Shown: positions 49,601 through 61,600 of the stretch, in pieces | Layout of the letters: each line of letters starts with the position of its first letter | How positions within the stretch are numbered: the first letter of the stretch is position 1 | Assembly: GCA_022828595.1 (NCBI GenBank) | Contig: JAKGHH010000004.1 | Location: forward strand, 81,868,270-81,932,269 | DNA from: Nelumbo lutea | Taxonomy: Eukaryota > Streptophyta > Magnoliopsida > Proteales > Nelumbonaceae | Length of the DNA stretch: 64,000 nucleotides | Reading direction: 5' to 3' | Translations under genes and position numbers: made by a program | Notes under the pieces: generated by a model | What the model saw: only the letters and a program-made list of their open reading frames with translations | The model's database searches: none | Told to the model about the DNA's origin: nothing

Positions 49601-52600
49601 CAAAATAGTGTGGCTGAACGGAAGAACCGACACCTTCTTGAAGTGGCACGGGGTTTACTACTCCACATGAATGTTCCCAAACGATTTTGGTTTGAGGTCG
49701 TCCTTTGTTCTACATACCTCATTAACCGAATGTCCTCTCGTTGGTTTGAGTACAAAGCCCCACATCAACTTCTCTTTCCTAAGGCCCCTCTTCTTTCTAT
49801 TCCTCGTGTTTTTGGTTGTCAGTGCTTTGTCCAAAACCTATCTCCCACCCGGGGAAATTGGACTCTCGTGCTATCTCATGCATATTTCTTGGCTACTCAT
49901 TCTCTCAGAAAGGGTATCGTTGCTTTGGTCCTATTTCTCAGAAATTCTATGTCTCCATGGATGTTACCTTCTTTGAAGATGAGTGTAGGCATGAGGAGAA
50001 GCTGGTTCAACTTCCTCCTCTTCCTACTACTTCTCCTTCTCCCCCTTCTCATTCTGATCCTCCACCTTTCCGCATTTTTTCTCGTCGTTGTAAAGGCCAA
50101 CCAGGTTCAAGAGCTGTGGAGAATCCAAAAGCCGTACCTCAAGTGCCATCAAATTCCTTGGGGGAAGATCATATTCACTCAGGTAACTTGACTCCCAACC
50201 TCCCTGTTGCTAATGATCTTGACCTTCCCATTGCCCACAGGAAAGGTGTTAGGTCGTGCACCACTAAACACCCCATTTCAAACTTTGTTTCCTATGAGAA
50301 CATCTCACCTTCATTTTGTGCTTTTCTTACATTCATTGACAATATCCTTATTCCCAAGAATGTGACAGAAGCTCTCTCAGTACCAGAATGGACAAAGGCC
50401 ATGAAGGAAGAAATCGATGCCCTTCATAAGAATGCATGTAGGAACTTTGTTGATCTCCTTAAGGGAAAGGATCTAGTGGGATGTAAATGGGTGTTCATTG
50501 TTAAGCATGGGGCTGATGGAACCGTGAAGAGGTATAAAGCTCGTTTAGTGGCAAAGGGTTTTACTCAAGTATATGGAGTTGATTATGCAGAAACCTTTGT
50601 CCCTGTTGCCAAAATGAACTCTATTAAAGTCATTTTCTCTCTTGCTGCCAATCTGAATTGGGATCTACATCAGCTCGACATCAAGAATGCCTTCTTAAAT
50701 GGTGACCTTGAAGAGGAAGTTTATATGGTTCAACCTCTCGGTTTTTTGGCTCAAGGAAGTGAACAAAAGTGTGCAAGTTAAAGAAGTCTTTATACGGGTT
50801 GAAGCAATCACCAAGAGCTTGGTTCAGTAGATTTCATATTGCAGTTCAGCAGAAGGGATACAAGCAATGCCAGTCAGATCACATGCTGTTTGTAAAAAGA
50901 GTAGAGGGTAAAATGGCTGCCCTAATAGTATATGTGGATGACATAATTGTTACTGGTGACTGGAAGGATGAAATTCAAAGTTTGAAGGGCTTCCTTGCCA
51001 CTCAGTTCGAAGTGAAAGATCTAGGACCCGCCAAATACTTCCTTGGAATTGAGGTTGCCCGATCAAAAAAGGGTATCTTCATCTCTCAAAGGAAATATGT
51101 CCTAGATTTGCTTAAGGACACTGAAAAGATTGGGGTTAAACCAGCTGACTCTCCCATTGACCCCAACCATAAGTTAAGTGATAGCCAAGGTGAACCTCTT
51201 AAGGATGTGAAGCAATTTCAGAGGCTTGTAGGGAGATTGTTGTACCTCTCTATGACACATCCAGACATAGCATATGCTGTTGGTGTCCTCAACCAGTTCA
51301 TGCATGCACCTAGGTCCACTCATCTTGAAGCAGCGGAGAGAATACTGCGGTATCTTAAGAAGTTCCCGGGTGCTGGCTTATTATTCTAGAAACATGAACA
51401 TTTGAGAGTTGAAATTTACACAGATGCGGATTGGGCTGGATCTCAAAGTGACAGAAGGTCTACTAGTGGCTATTGCACCTTTGTAGGAGGGAACCTTGTT
51501 ACTTGGAGGAGTAAGAAGCAAACCGTGGTAGCTAGATCCAGTGCTGAAGCTGAGTACCGTGCAATGGCACACGGAGTAGCCGAAGGTATGTGGATAAAGA
51601 ATCTATTGGGAGAGTTGGGCTTTCTAGTTGACAAACCCATGACTCTACTTTGTGACAACAAGGCAACTATAAGTATCGCTGTCAACCCGGTACTACATGA
51701 TAGAACAAAGCACATTGAGGTTGACAAGCACTTTATTAGAGAGAAAATCATCACAGGCGAAGTATGCACTCCATACATCAGCTTTGAAGACCAACTAGCA
51801 TACATCTTTACAAAAGGGCTAAACCATTCCAGACATCAAGGTCTCTGTGACAAGTTGGGCATGGTTGATATCTATGCCCCCACTTGAGGGGGAGTGTTGA
51901 CAGGTGTATTATATGTATTGTACGTAGGTTTAGTGCCCGTAGGGGTATTTTTGTAATTTTGTAGACCTCTTGTGTTGTACGGCTAGTATAGTATAAATAC
52001 AAATGCTTCACTCGACTAAAGCAGTTCTTTGAGGCCTTAACTCAGTAGCCTCTTCCTTCTTCTTCTTCGTTCTTTCCTTTCTTCTTCTCCTACTCAACAT
52101 GGGTCATGGCGCATAATTTTTCTGTCCTTACATGTTCCTAGCTCACTCTCATCAACATTGACAACAAGATAAGAAGGATGACCATCGGATACTTTTGGCA
52201 TGAAAGACCACTTCAGGCCAGATGGAAAACCAGCTCCACCACGGCCTCGAAGACCAGATTTCTTCATTTCATTGACAATCCAATCAGAGCCCTTAGGTAC
52301 CAAGTCTTTGGTTCTATACCAGTCACCCCGCTTCATGGCACCGTTCAAGAAAGGGTCGTGCAACCCATTAACAAATGCTGCTTCAAGGACTGATTTCGAC
52401 AAGTCACGTAAGGGAGCGAAGATCACCTCGAATTGGCGACGATATCCCTTAATAGTAGAAGACTGATGTAACGAGAAGAGCTGCTCCTTTAAATTACCCT
52501 CTTGAGTCGATCGAAAACGTTCAAGGAGAAGCTCTTTGAATTCTGTCCAACCACGAAAAGGTCGCTGACCAACTTCCCGGTAATACCACGCCAATGCATC

Positions 52601-55600
52601 GCCCTCTAGACAGACAACTGCAGCTCGCAGACGCTTTGCCAGAAACAATCCATTAATCTCCAAATAGCGCTCTGCACGAAAAAGCCAGCCGTCTGGATTT
52701 TCCCCATCAAAAATAGGTAGCTCCAACCTCCGAGGAAGTGGATCAGAAGTATGTTTCAGCACTGACATTGAAGAAGACGTCAGGAAAGCTGCACTTTTCC
52801 CTTTGTCAGCCGCACGACTTGATGCGACTAAAGGAGGAGCAATGTCAGTTGCAGACAAAGGAGGTGAATAGGCCTATTGCTGAAGCAACAAATCAAATTG
52901 TCTCACCAGATCTTGAACACCTCCTTCCAGAGATTGTACCGAGTTCTCTAGGGACGAGATCTTCGAAAGTCCAACAGCTACCTTATTTGGATCAAGTTGC
53001 TGAAACTCATCGCGTAAGCTATCCATCTCCAAACGAAATCCAGAATGCAGAGAAGACAGGCGTTCTTCGAAACCCTCCAACTGCGATGCCACTTCCTTAG
53101 CTGTCACCATGGCCGAGGAAAGACATGCTCTGATACCACTGATAGGTCCCAGAAACTTGACACACAATTCTCAGACTCACAACAGAATTCACACAACTAG
53201 AACATCAACAAAGGAACTGGTATTCATTCAGAAGAAAAGAAGAACATTAACAGTTGGTCGGTTCTTCGAGAGACCGCCGGCTCTCCCAATCACTCACAGT
53301 ATTCTTCACTCAACAAAAGCCTATCTCCCCCATCCCCCAAAGCCCCTTCTTATACTCTTCTCACAGCATAACTGACTCCCTCAATAAATGCCCAGCTGGC
53401 CAAGTTATAAATGCCCATACTCTTCTTATTCCTAACTGACATAGCTATAAATGCCTCAAGACTCTCCTTATTCCCTCCAACTATAATTGCCCCCATGTTC
53501 AATTATTTCCCCCCTTAGCCGAAAGCTAGCCTTTCCCCTTCTTGGCATACGTAAAGTTAATTGGGGGCCTATCACAAACAAGTTGGCAAGTTGTTATAAT
53601 TTTGTTGTAAATTAGTTAAGGCCACCTCCAGCATAAGGAAGCTAGTACAAAGACAGTTGGAGTTAATTGAATCAAGCAAGTTGGAAAGTTTTTTTTTTTT
53701 TTTTTTTATCATCAAAGGAAACTTTTATTTGAAATTAGATTTAAGAGGTTTTTACAATTTTGTGTATGGAACTAGAAGTCCCATACGATTACATATTTCC
53801 GTCCCTTTTACAATGCAGCCCAAAACAATAGTTGCCTCAAAGCCCCTTGTTTAGCAAGATGATCAGCTAGCCCATTTGCACTCCTTCTAACCCATTTGAA
53901 TTCTGCCACTACCTCCCTTGCAACCTTTTCCACTTCCCTTATCACTTGTTTGAAGGTCCGTGGAGTAGTTCTATTGTTATTAGCCCAAGAGATGATCACC
54001 TTGGAATCCCCTTCAACCTCAATTTGCCTCATTCCAAGTTTCTTAGCTATCTTCAATCCTTGTAGCAAAGCCATTACCTCAACTTCTAGAGTGTTGCCCA
54101 TGCCAATAGGTCCAGAGAATAATGCTAATATCCTCCCTTCAGAATTTCTGATTACTCCCCCGATACCTGACAATCCCAGATTTCCAAATGAACTTCCATC
54201 AATGTTCAGTTTAATTCTGTTACCATCTGGGGGTTTACTTTCCGTCCTTACTCTCTCTTTCACTCTTGAAGATTGTGCTACTTCTGTCCAGGATCTTATA
54301 ATGTCAATCAAACAAGTTGGCAAGCTGTTATAATTCTGTTGTAAATCAGTTACATTAAAGGCAAGATTCAATATAAATACAAAGGTGTACTTATAATAAG
54401 GGAATAATAAGAAGATTTGATCTCTTTCTCTCTTCATTCTGACTTTCCCCTATTCTAGAGGTTATCCTCCCTCGAAGAGGATCTGAGTTGGGCAGCTACC
54501 CAACAAAAGCTTGAGATTGACGACCAAGAGTGCAAATCAAGGTCACTCAATAGGATGTTGCATATTGAATTAGAGCAAGATGGAAAATGTAAGGGTGCAT
54601 CTAGAGTTTTATATGTTAGGCAAATACTACTTCAATTAAAAGGAAAATTCTATAAAATAGTTGTAAGGCCAATTATGTTGCATGTATAGATTGTTGGGCA
54701 GTCAAGAAACAACATGTTAGAAATTGAATGTGGCAATGCATATGTTGAGATTGATATATGGTAAAAGTAGAAAGGATATGATAAAAAATGAAGTAATTCA
54801 TAGGAACTTGGTAGTGGCTCCAATTGGTGATAAATTAAAAAAAAGTAGACTAAGATGGTTTGGTAATGTTCATAGAAGACTACCAACAACACTCATATGA
54901 AAAAGTAATTTGTTACGAGTTGAAGGGGCTAGAAGGGAAATGGGTACCAGTAGACCAAAAAGGACATGGGTAAAAGTAGTAAGAAATTATTAAGTGCCAA
55001 TAATTTAACAATGATATGCATTAAATAGAGCAATTGGTGAAACAAGATTCATGTGGTTGACCTCATATAGTTGGGATGAGGCTTGGATGATGAAGAATTA
55101 TAAACTCATAAAGTAAGCGTAAACAAACAAATAGTAGAAACAAACAAGGCTGAAGATCAAGATCCATGCTTTATAACTGGCTCTAGATTTCTTATGTTAA
55201 TCCTTGGTGCAATACAGTACACTGTACACGAGAGAAGTAATTAATAGAAATGGAGTAACAATAATAGTAGACAGGGATCCAAAACAAGAAATTGTAAATG
55301 CTAAAGGAATTGGAGATAGAATAATTTTAATTAGACTTGTTTTAGGTAAGGAAATCATTAACATAATTAGTGCTTATACATCTCAAATGGGTTTAGAAAA
55401 AAATTAAAGAAAATTAAAAGACAATTTTGGGAAAACTCAGAGGGGTTAATCTAAGCAATTCCAAATGATAGAAGATTTTATAGGAGGAGATCTAAATGTG
55501 CATGTGGGAAAAAAGAAGTGCAAGATATGATATGGTGCATGGAGGATTCTGGTTTGAGAAGAAGAGTGAAATATGAGATATAATTTTAGAATTTACAATA

Positions 55601-58600
55601 GTTCATGACATGAGAGTAATAAAAACATATTTTGAAAAGAATCATGAATGTTTAATAACATTTAAAAGTGGATGAAGCATAAAATTTTTTTCCTTAATAA
55701 CATTTAAAGATCATGGAAATTGATGTGTAAGGATTGCAAAGCTATTTAAGGTGAAATATTAACCAAAAACCATAGATTAATGGTACTAGATGTGTGCACT
55801 AGGGATGTCTTCAAGAATTAGCAGATTGATAGAGAAAGAAGATGGAATTCAGATGGAAAGATTAATTATACATGGCTTAAAATGGCTAACTATGTAAAGA
55901 AAGTTGCAAAGGACATTTTAGAAGAATGGAAATAGAAATGACAAAATGCTAAAAGACCTTGGTGGTGGAATGAAGTGGTTTAAAATATAATTAGTATAAA
56001 ATTAACATACTATAAAGATTGGCAAAATACTAAAAATGCAGAAAACTTTGAAAAATATAAAATCACAAGAAAGAAAGTTAAAAGAAAAAGTGTAGTTAAA
56101 TTTGAGGCATGAAAGATAGAGAAAATGGAACTTATAAAGTAGGAGAGACAAACGAAAGGAACTTATAAAGTATGAAATTTGCAAGTTGAATATATGCAAA
56201 AAATAAGCCTCCTGGTAAGATGTTTTATAAATATGACTGATTATATTAAAATTATGATGAGCTAAACTCTAAGAAGGATGGTTGCGAAAACTAGAAGCTG
56301 AAGTAAACATATTTATGGGATACTAAATCTGATTTTTTTGCAAGCCTTGACCCTAATCGTATATCACTTTTGTATGCCTTTCTTTTTTTGCATCCTTTTC
56401 TGTGAATCTTAAATTTTTTATATCAAATTGTGATTCTGTTTGCATAATAGAATTTGGGCAGAGGTTTAATTTTCTATATGCATCTTTTCCTTTCATCTTG
56501 GATCCATTTTTTCTGCATTTAGTTTTAGCTATCCAATTCTCTTTGTTAAGCATAACAATGCAGTTACTTGTAATCATGCCTGCAGTTATCGCTCTCTGCT
56601 GCAAAACTGCGTGATCTTGACATCTTTTCAAAGGTACAGTTTTCCTCTCAAGTTTCAATAGAGTTATTATTATTATTTCCAATTGCATTGAGAATCTACG
56701 ACTATTATTATATTGTGGTCAAAACATCCTGCTTTTTTCTTGTTAATAAAGCTTCATGATCTGTTCCTGATAAAAAAATCATGCCTTCTATCTCTTCACT
56801 ATATATTGTTCAGTCCAATTTAGTTGTAAATCACACCTGCAATAATCTGAATTAAAAGAAAAGAAATAGGAGAAAAGAAGGAGATTGAAGAGAGAGAAGT
56901 GATGGAGGAAGAAAAGGAAGAAGAAGAGAGAGTTGTTCTAAAACCTCTCTTCAGCCCCCAATGATCTCTTTTATTCTTTTGTTGTAAAAAATGAAGACAA
57001 TTACGTGAGTGCCCTTAGTAGGGCATCCATCACTAAAAGACAACAATTAAAAGCAAGAAAACAGGCCCATAACTAAGGCCCACTACCTAGTACCTACTAA
57101 CACAAGTCATAAACATAGTTTAAAGAAAAACAAAGAAACTAAGGCCCATTCGGCCCATTATCTCTACAAATTTAATTGCTTGCTTAAATTACCTTGAATA
57201 TCAGTAAGTATAATGACAATCATACACTTCCATATATAAATTATGTTCATTGTTCTTGTTAGTATATTATGATGATATTAAAGCTTTTATTTTATTTTTT
57301 AATTCTATTCTGCATCTGCTTTGTGAATCTTTTTCACTACCTAGATGGACATATTTAGCTGCTTTTATGAACACCTTTTATATTGCAGAGTGACCCTATG
57401 GCTGTGGTGTTTGCAAAGAAAAGTGATGGAACACTTGAGGAACTTGGTCGCACAGAAGTAATACTGAACACATTGGATCCTGTTTGGATTGGAAAAATTC
57501 CTATTGCTTATCAGTTTGAGATTATTCAACCATTAGTGTAAGATTTTCTCATTCCTGTATTTAACTTGTTTCTCTGTAGTCATTCATATGAGTTTACATT
57601 ATCCAGCCATTAGTGTAAGATTTTCTGATTGAAATGGAGCTTCATGTGTTTCAGATTCCATGTCTTTGATGTTGACACCAAATATCACAATATACCTGTG
57701 AAGGTATGTTACATTTTTTTGTGATTGGTTTTCTTGTGTCATCTTAGACCACAGTAAGATGCGTTTGACTTAGATTATTCTATGTCCTTATCAAATTACA
57801 AAGTGGCAATGTTTGACATTGTGAACAGTGGAAATACCAAATTATCCACTTTGGACTTAGATGTCAACATTTTCAAAGAAAAATAAATAGGAGAAAGGAC
57901 AAGTCTTTAAAGTTTCTATTTTTGGAATAAAAAGGAGAAAAATGGTTTTATTTAATATAGTACTAAAGGTTAATTGGTTGCTACTTGTATTAATACAAAA
58001 AACGCGTGCCATAGTTGAAGGTAAATGATATGTCAATTTTGTATTTTGTGGAGCCATAGTGTCAGCAGTTTATACACACACACATTCTGTCTGTTATTCT
58101 GTACCATAGTTGGAGGTTACCTTATCCTCCATTCTATATCATATTTATGCTAATAAAACTTTTTGTTATTTGATAAAAAGAACAGCAATAGCTAATACTG
58201 CCTGGAAGTGGCATGTGAGAGCAATAATATTCAATTATCGGTTAATTATTGAATTTGCTTTATGCTGGAGGTCTTAAGAGGGTACATCAGTTTCAGTTTT
58301 CAACTTGGCTATGAGTCTATGACATTAGTAAGTTTCAGTGACAAGCCCGATTACTAACATTGAATTTCTAGGCCTCGTATTGCAGGCTTGCAGCAAGATG
58401 ATTAGTGTAACCATCTAGTATGCTCATACTAAGTAGCGATTATGCTTATTCATAATAAAATTGAAATGTTTTTTTTTTTCTAAAAAAGGATCAACATGTC
58501 ATACCCAATTGGATCTCCTTGTGCAGTTCTATGTATGGGATTTCAGATGATGAATTTATGGCATTATTTTAACTGTACCAGCATTTGGAATAGTTAAATG

Positions 58601-61600
58601 CCAGAGTCCATTATCCAATTTTGGTCCTGGCATATATCTAGATCATTGGGAGGGGACTGGATATTCAATTATTGCAAGCAATTAAGGAACCTGAATTTTC
58701 CTGACAAACAGACATGGGGCAGTGGAGCAAATTTATGGATATGGAGACTTTCTGCAGTTAAAGTGCCTTACATTGATGTTGGCATCATACACTTTTCTTT
58801 GTCAATTTGAAAGAGGATTTTTATGATACTCACTTCACAGACAGATAAAAAATCTTGCAGATACTAAATTTTAAAAAATAAAAATTTTGTTCCTTTCTCT
58901 TTAGATGACATAATTAGTATATGCCAAGTTGTGGCTTGTTCCCCCTTATATAGGATCATTATTCATTAGTCACTCTTGCCGAACTCCTAAATTAACTTTG
59001 ATGGGTGTAACTTGGGTAACCTGAGCCTTTCAGTCACTGATGATGCCTTCAAGAATAGTTGTGTAAGTGCTATAGCTATTTTCTGTAGGCCTATAGGTTT
59101 TGGAAACTCTACATGGGTTAAAATACTACTTTATTGCATGGGTTGAAAATGTCTATATCTCTTAGCTACAGAGATGTAATGGTGGAAGGCCGCTCAAAGG
59201 TAATTGTGGGGTGTCTCAATAATGGCACTACTGGATCTTGGACCTACAAATGCATAGATAAAGATGGCAAGGGAATTAAGTACAACATTAGTATTGTAAA
59301 CAGTCTTAAAAAATTAAAAGGAAAAGAAGTGTGGTGGATTCTATTTGGGATTGGTTCTCCTCTCTTTTTGGGTGCAGGTGAATTCCTCCAATCGTGGTGG
59401 AAATTTTTGAATCTAGCTTTTTCCGTCAACCAAAGAAAAGAGGAAGGGTGATGTGGAGAACAAAGAGGGCAGCAGTTATTTGGGCAGTGTGGGAAGAGAG
59501 AAACGACAGAATCTTCAAAGGCAAGAAAAAACAGCACATGAACTCATAGAAGGGATTACCATCAAGGCTATACATTGGCTGAAATCGTTGGACCTGCTCA
59601 AGGACTTCTCTGTAGATGCTTTGGTTAGATGTTGGAGCACAATAGTGAGTTCATCCTGCTCCTCTATAGCAATTCAAGAAGAACGGTCCCCTCCTTTAGC
59701 TGTTGGTCTTAAGCTGAATTTTGACGGCAGCTCTGTAGGTAATCCAGGCCCCTCTGGAATTGGGGGTGTTTTAGTGATGGGGAAGGAAGAGGCCTGACCC
59801 TGTTTCCTGGCCTGATAGGTTTGTGGGACTCTCTTAGAACAAAAATGTTAGCACTCCTACAAGGACTGAAATTGGCTAAACAACTGGGTTTTCAGCATTT
59901 GGAAGTGGAGGGTGATTCGAAATTGGTAGTAGGCTGGATGCAAGCTAACAGTTTGGGCGTCTGGTCCCTTAGACAACCAGTAAGGGAAGTTATGCACCTA
60001 ACAAAGGAGCTTGAAGTACACTTTAAATGAACTGGGAGGTCAGCCAATGCAATGGCTGATACCTTAGCAAAGCAAGGAGTTAGTAGGGAAAATCTATTCT
60101 AGGCGTGTTTGTAATCTATTTAATGATGCTTATGAAGGTGACAGTTGTGCTAGTTTCCTTAAAGTTTAATGGAAGTTACCGTGAGAAGAGAGAAGAAGAG
60201 AGTTGGGAGAGAACTAGGGCTGTAGCAGAGAGAAGAGAATTAACCTCATCTAACTGCTGCCTCTCTTATATTATAATAATAATGCTGAGTACACAGATTA
60301 AACTACCCCAACTTAAATAACAGTTAAAAAAAATAGACAAAAGAAAAGGTAACAGGACAATTATACCCTGCTGCCAATAACAATAAACAAACTAAACTAT
60401 TCTAGCAAGTATGGAGACAAACATCAGTCAATAACCTAGCTAATGAGTTGGCTAGGCAGGGGGTGAACGGAAGTAATCTGTTTTGGGGGATTATCCCCCA
60501 AGAGGATTGAATGTCACAATGTAAGCAATAGTTGGTTTTTGGGGTTAGGTAGTCAGTGCTAGCCCAGCATTAAAAATGGGATGCCTGGCACATTTTCTTG
60601 TAATTCATTCTTCCTAACAAATTAATAAAGCTTCTTGTCAATTTTTTAAGTTCATAATGTATGCTTGCAGATGTTGAAGTTAAACGAGCAAGAATTCCTT
60701 GGAGAAGCTACTTGTGTTCTATCAGAGGTAAGTTGCCACAGATTCCATAATAGTACTGCTTAAAATTCATCTCTGGAATTTCTCTTTTGTGATTACATTT
60801 AGCTCAAGGAGACCTTAATAACATAATTTGGTCAAATCCTATAGAAGCTATTTTCTAAATAGTCTGCTCTTAGTTGGCCACGGTATAGCAATTCAAATTG
60901 ATAGAAATATCTTGTACTCTGAGATTCAGAGCATATGTATTGAGTTTTCCATATATTTTCTCTTGAGAATTATTTGGAAATTATCATACTCATAATGGTA
61001 CATTTCTTTGTCTAAATGACAGATAGTGACTAAAAGTACCAGGAGTCTGACACTTAATCTTCAAAGCAAAAACGGACATGCAGGCATTAAAAAATTTGGG
61101 ACACTTGCAGTCCATGCAGAGGAAACCGTTGCTTCAAGGCAGGCTGTAGAAATTATACTGCGTTGTTCCCACTTGGAAAACAAGGACCTCTTTTCTAAAA
61201 GTGTATGCATTCTTAAGATAGCTAATTTGAAATTAATGGGCATAATTTACATGGATATAAATGTGTTTGGTTGTTCTTATTCCTTTTTTCCCATGTTTAT
61301 ATTACCATACAGGATCCTTTCTTAAGAATATCTAGAGTAATTGAAAGTGGAGGTTCTGTTCCAATTTGCAAGACAGAAGTGGTGAATAACAACTTGAATC
61401 CAACTTGGAAGCCCATCCACCTGACTATGCAGCAATATGGAAGCAAGGCAAGCTTCTCACATTTCTATGACTATCAGATAAACTATACAGTGGTTGCTGG
61501 TGATTTTCATATACTGGGAAAGCCAAACAACTTATGGGCTACCTTAATAGGTCTTTGGTTTCAACACCATGGTTCTCTATCATGGTGTAATAAACCAATG

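Larger units (their letters stand above)
44542..52099 (+). mobile_element. Ty1/copia LTR retrotransposon
   Basis: Short LTRs, 44542-44762 and 51895-52099, start TGTTGACAGG and end CTCAACA. They are flanked on both sides by TGGGT (44537-44541 and 52100-52104), a perfect 5-bp duplication. The tRNA-Met primer site TGGTATCAGAGC starts at 44763 and a purine tract (TTGAGGGGGAG) precedes the 3' LTR. The order gag, protease, integrase, RT, RNase H is that of Ty1/copia. A solo LTR interrupts the leader (44781-46736). It interrupts the captured NDUFV1 sequence between its RHDP and HKLLEG codons. Confidence 0.95.
43388..53574 (-). mobile_element. Chromovirus carrying a captured NDUFV1 sequence (3' LTR lost)
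   Basis: On the minus strand: 5' LTR (53574-53140, TGATAGGCCCCC...CCTATCA), a perfect tRNA-Met primer site (TGGTATCAGAGC at 53138-53127), gag (53110-52361), then in place of pol the nuclear complex I gene NDUFV1 (52360-52100 and 44541-43641), then a chromodomain (about 43632-43490). The element is split by a Ty1/copia insertion (44542-52099). Its 3' end runs into the truncated LTR of the TR-GAG, so the 3' LTR has been deleted. It lies in the 3' LTR of G2, which resumes at 53575 with CAAACAAGTTGG. Confidence 0.82.
35043..54505 (+). mobile_element. Chromovirus (Ty3/gypsy) G2, split by nested insertions
   Basis: The 5' LTR is 35043-35431 (TGTTAGAGGCAC...CCAACA). A tRNA-Met-type primer site TGGTATTAGAGC follows at 35434. 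gag, protease, RT, RNase H, integrase and a chromodomain remnant are on the + strand, then a polypurine tract (GAGGAGGGGGGAGA) and the 3' LTR from 41034. The 3' LTR is broken: 41034-41061, then foreign DNA to 53574, then 53575-53688, then an L1 fragment, then 54306-54505. It lies in a LINE, whose reading resumes directly afterwards. No clean target duplication was seen at its outer ends. Confidence 0.88.

Noticed and set aside
43641..52360. A functional NDUFV1 gene on the minus strand
   Set aside because: It has stops, frameshifts, no targeting region, gag fused at the 5' side and a copia insertion; it can only be a captured fragment.
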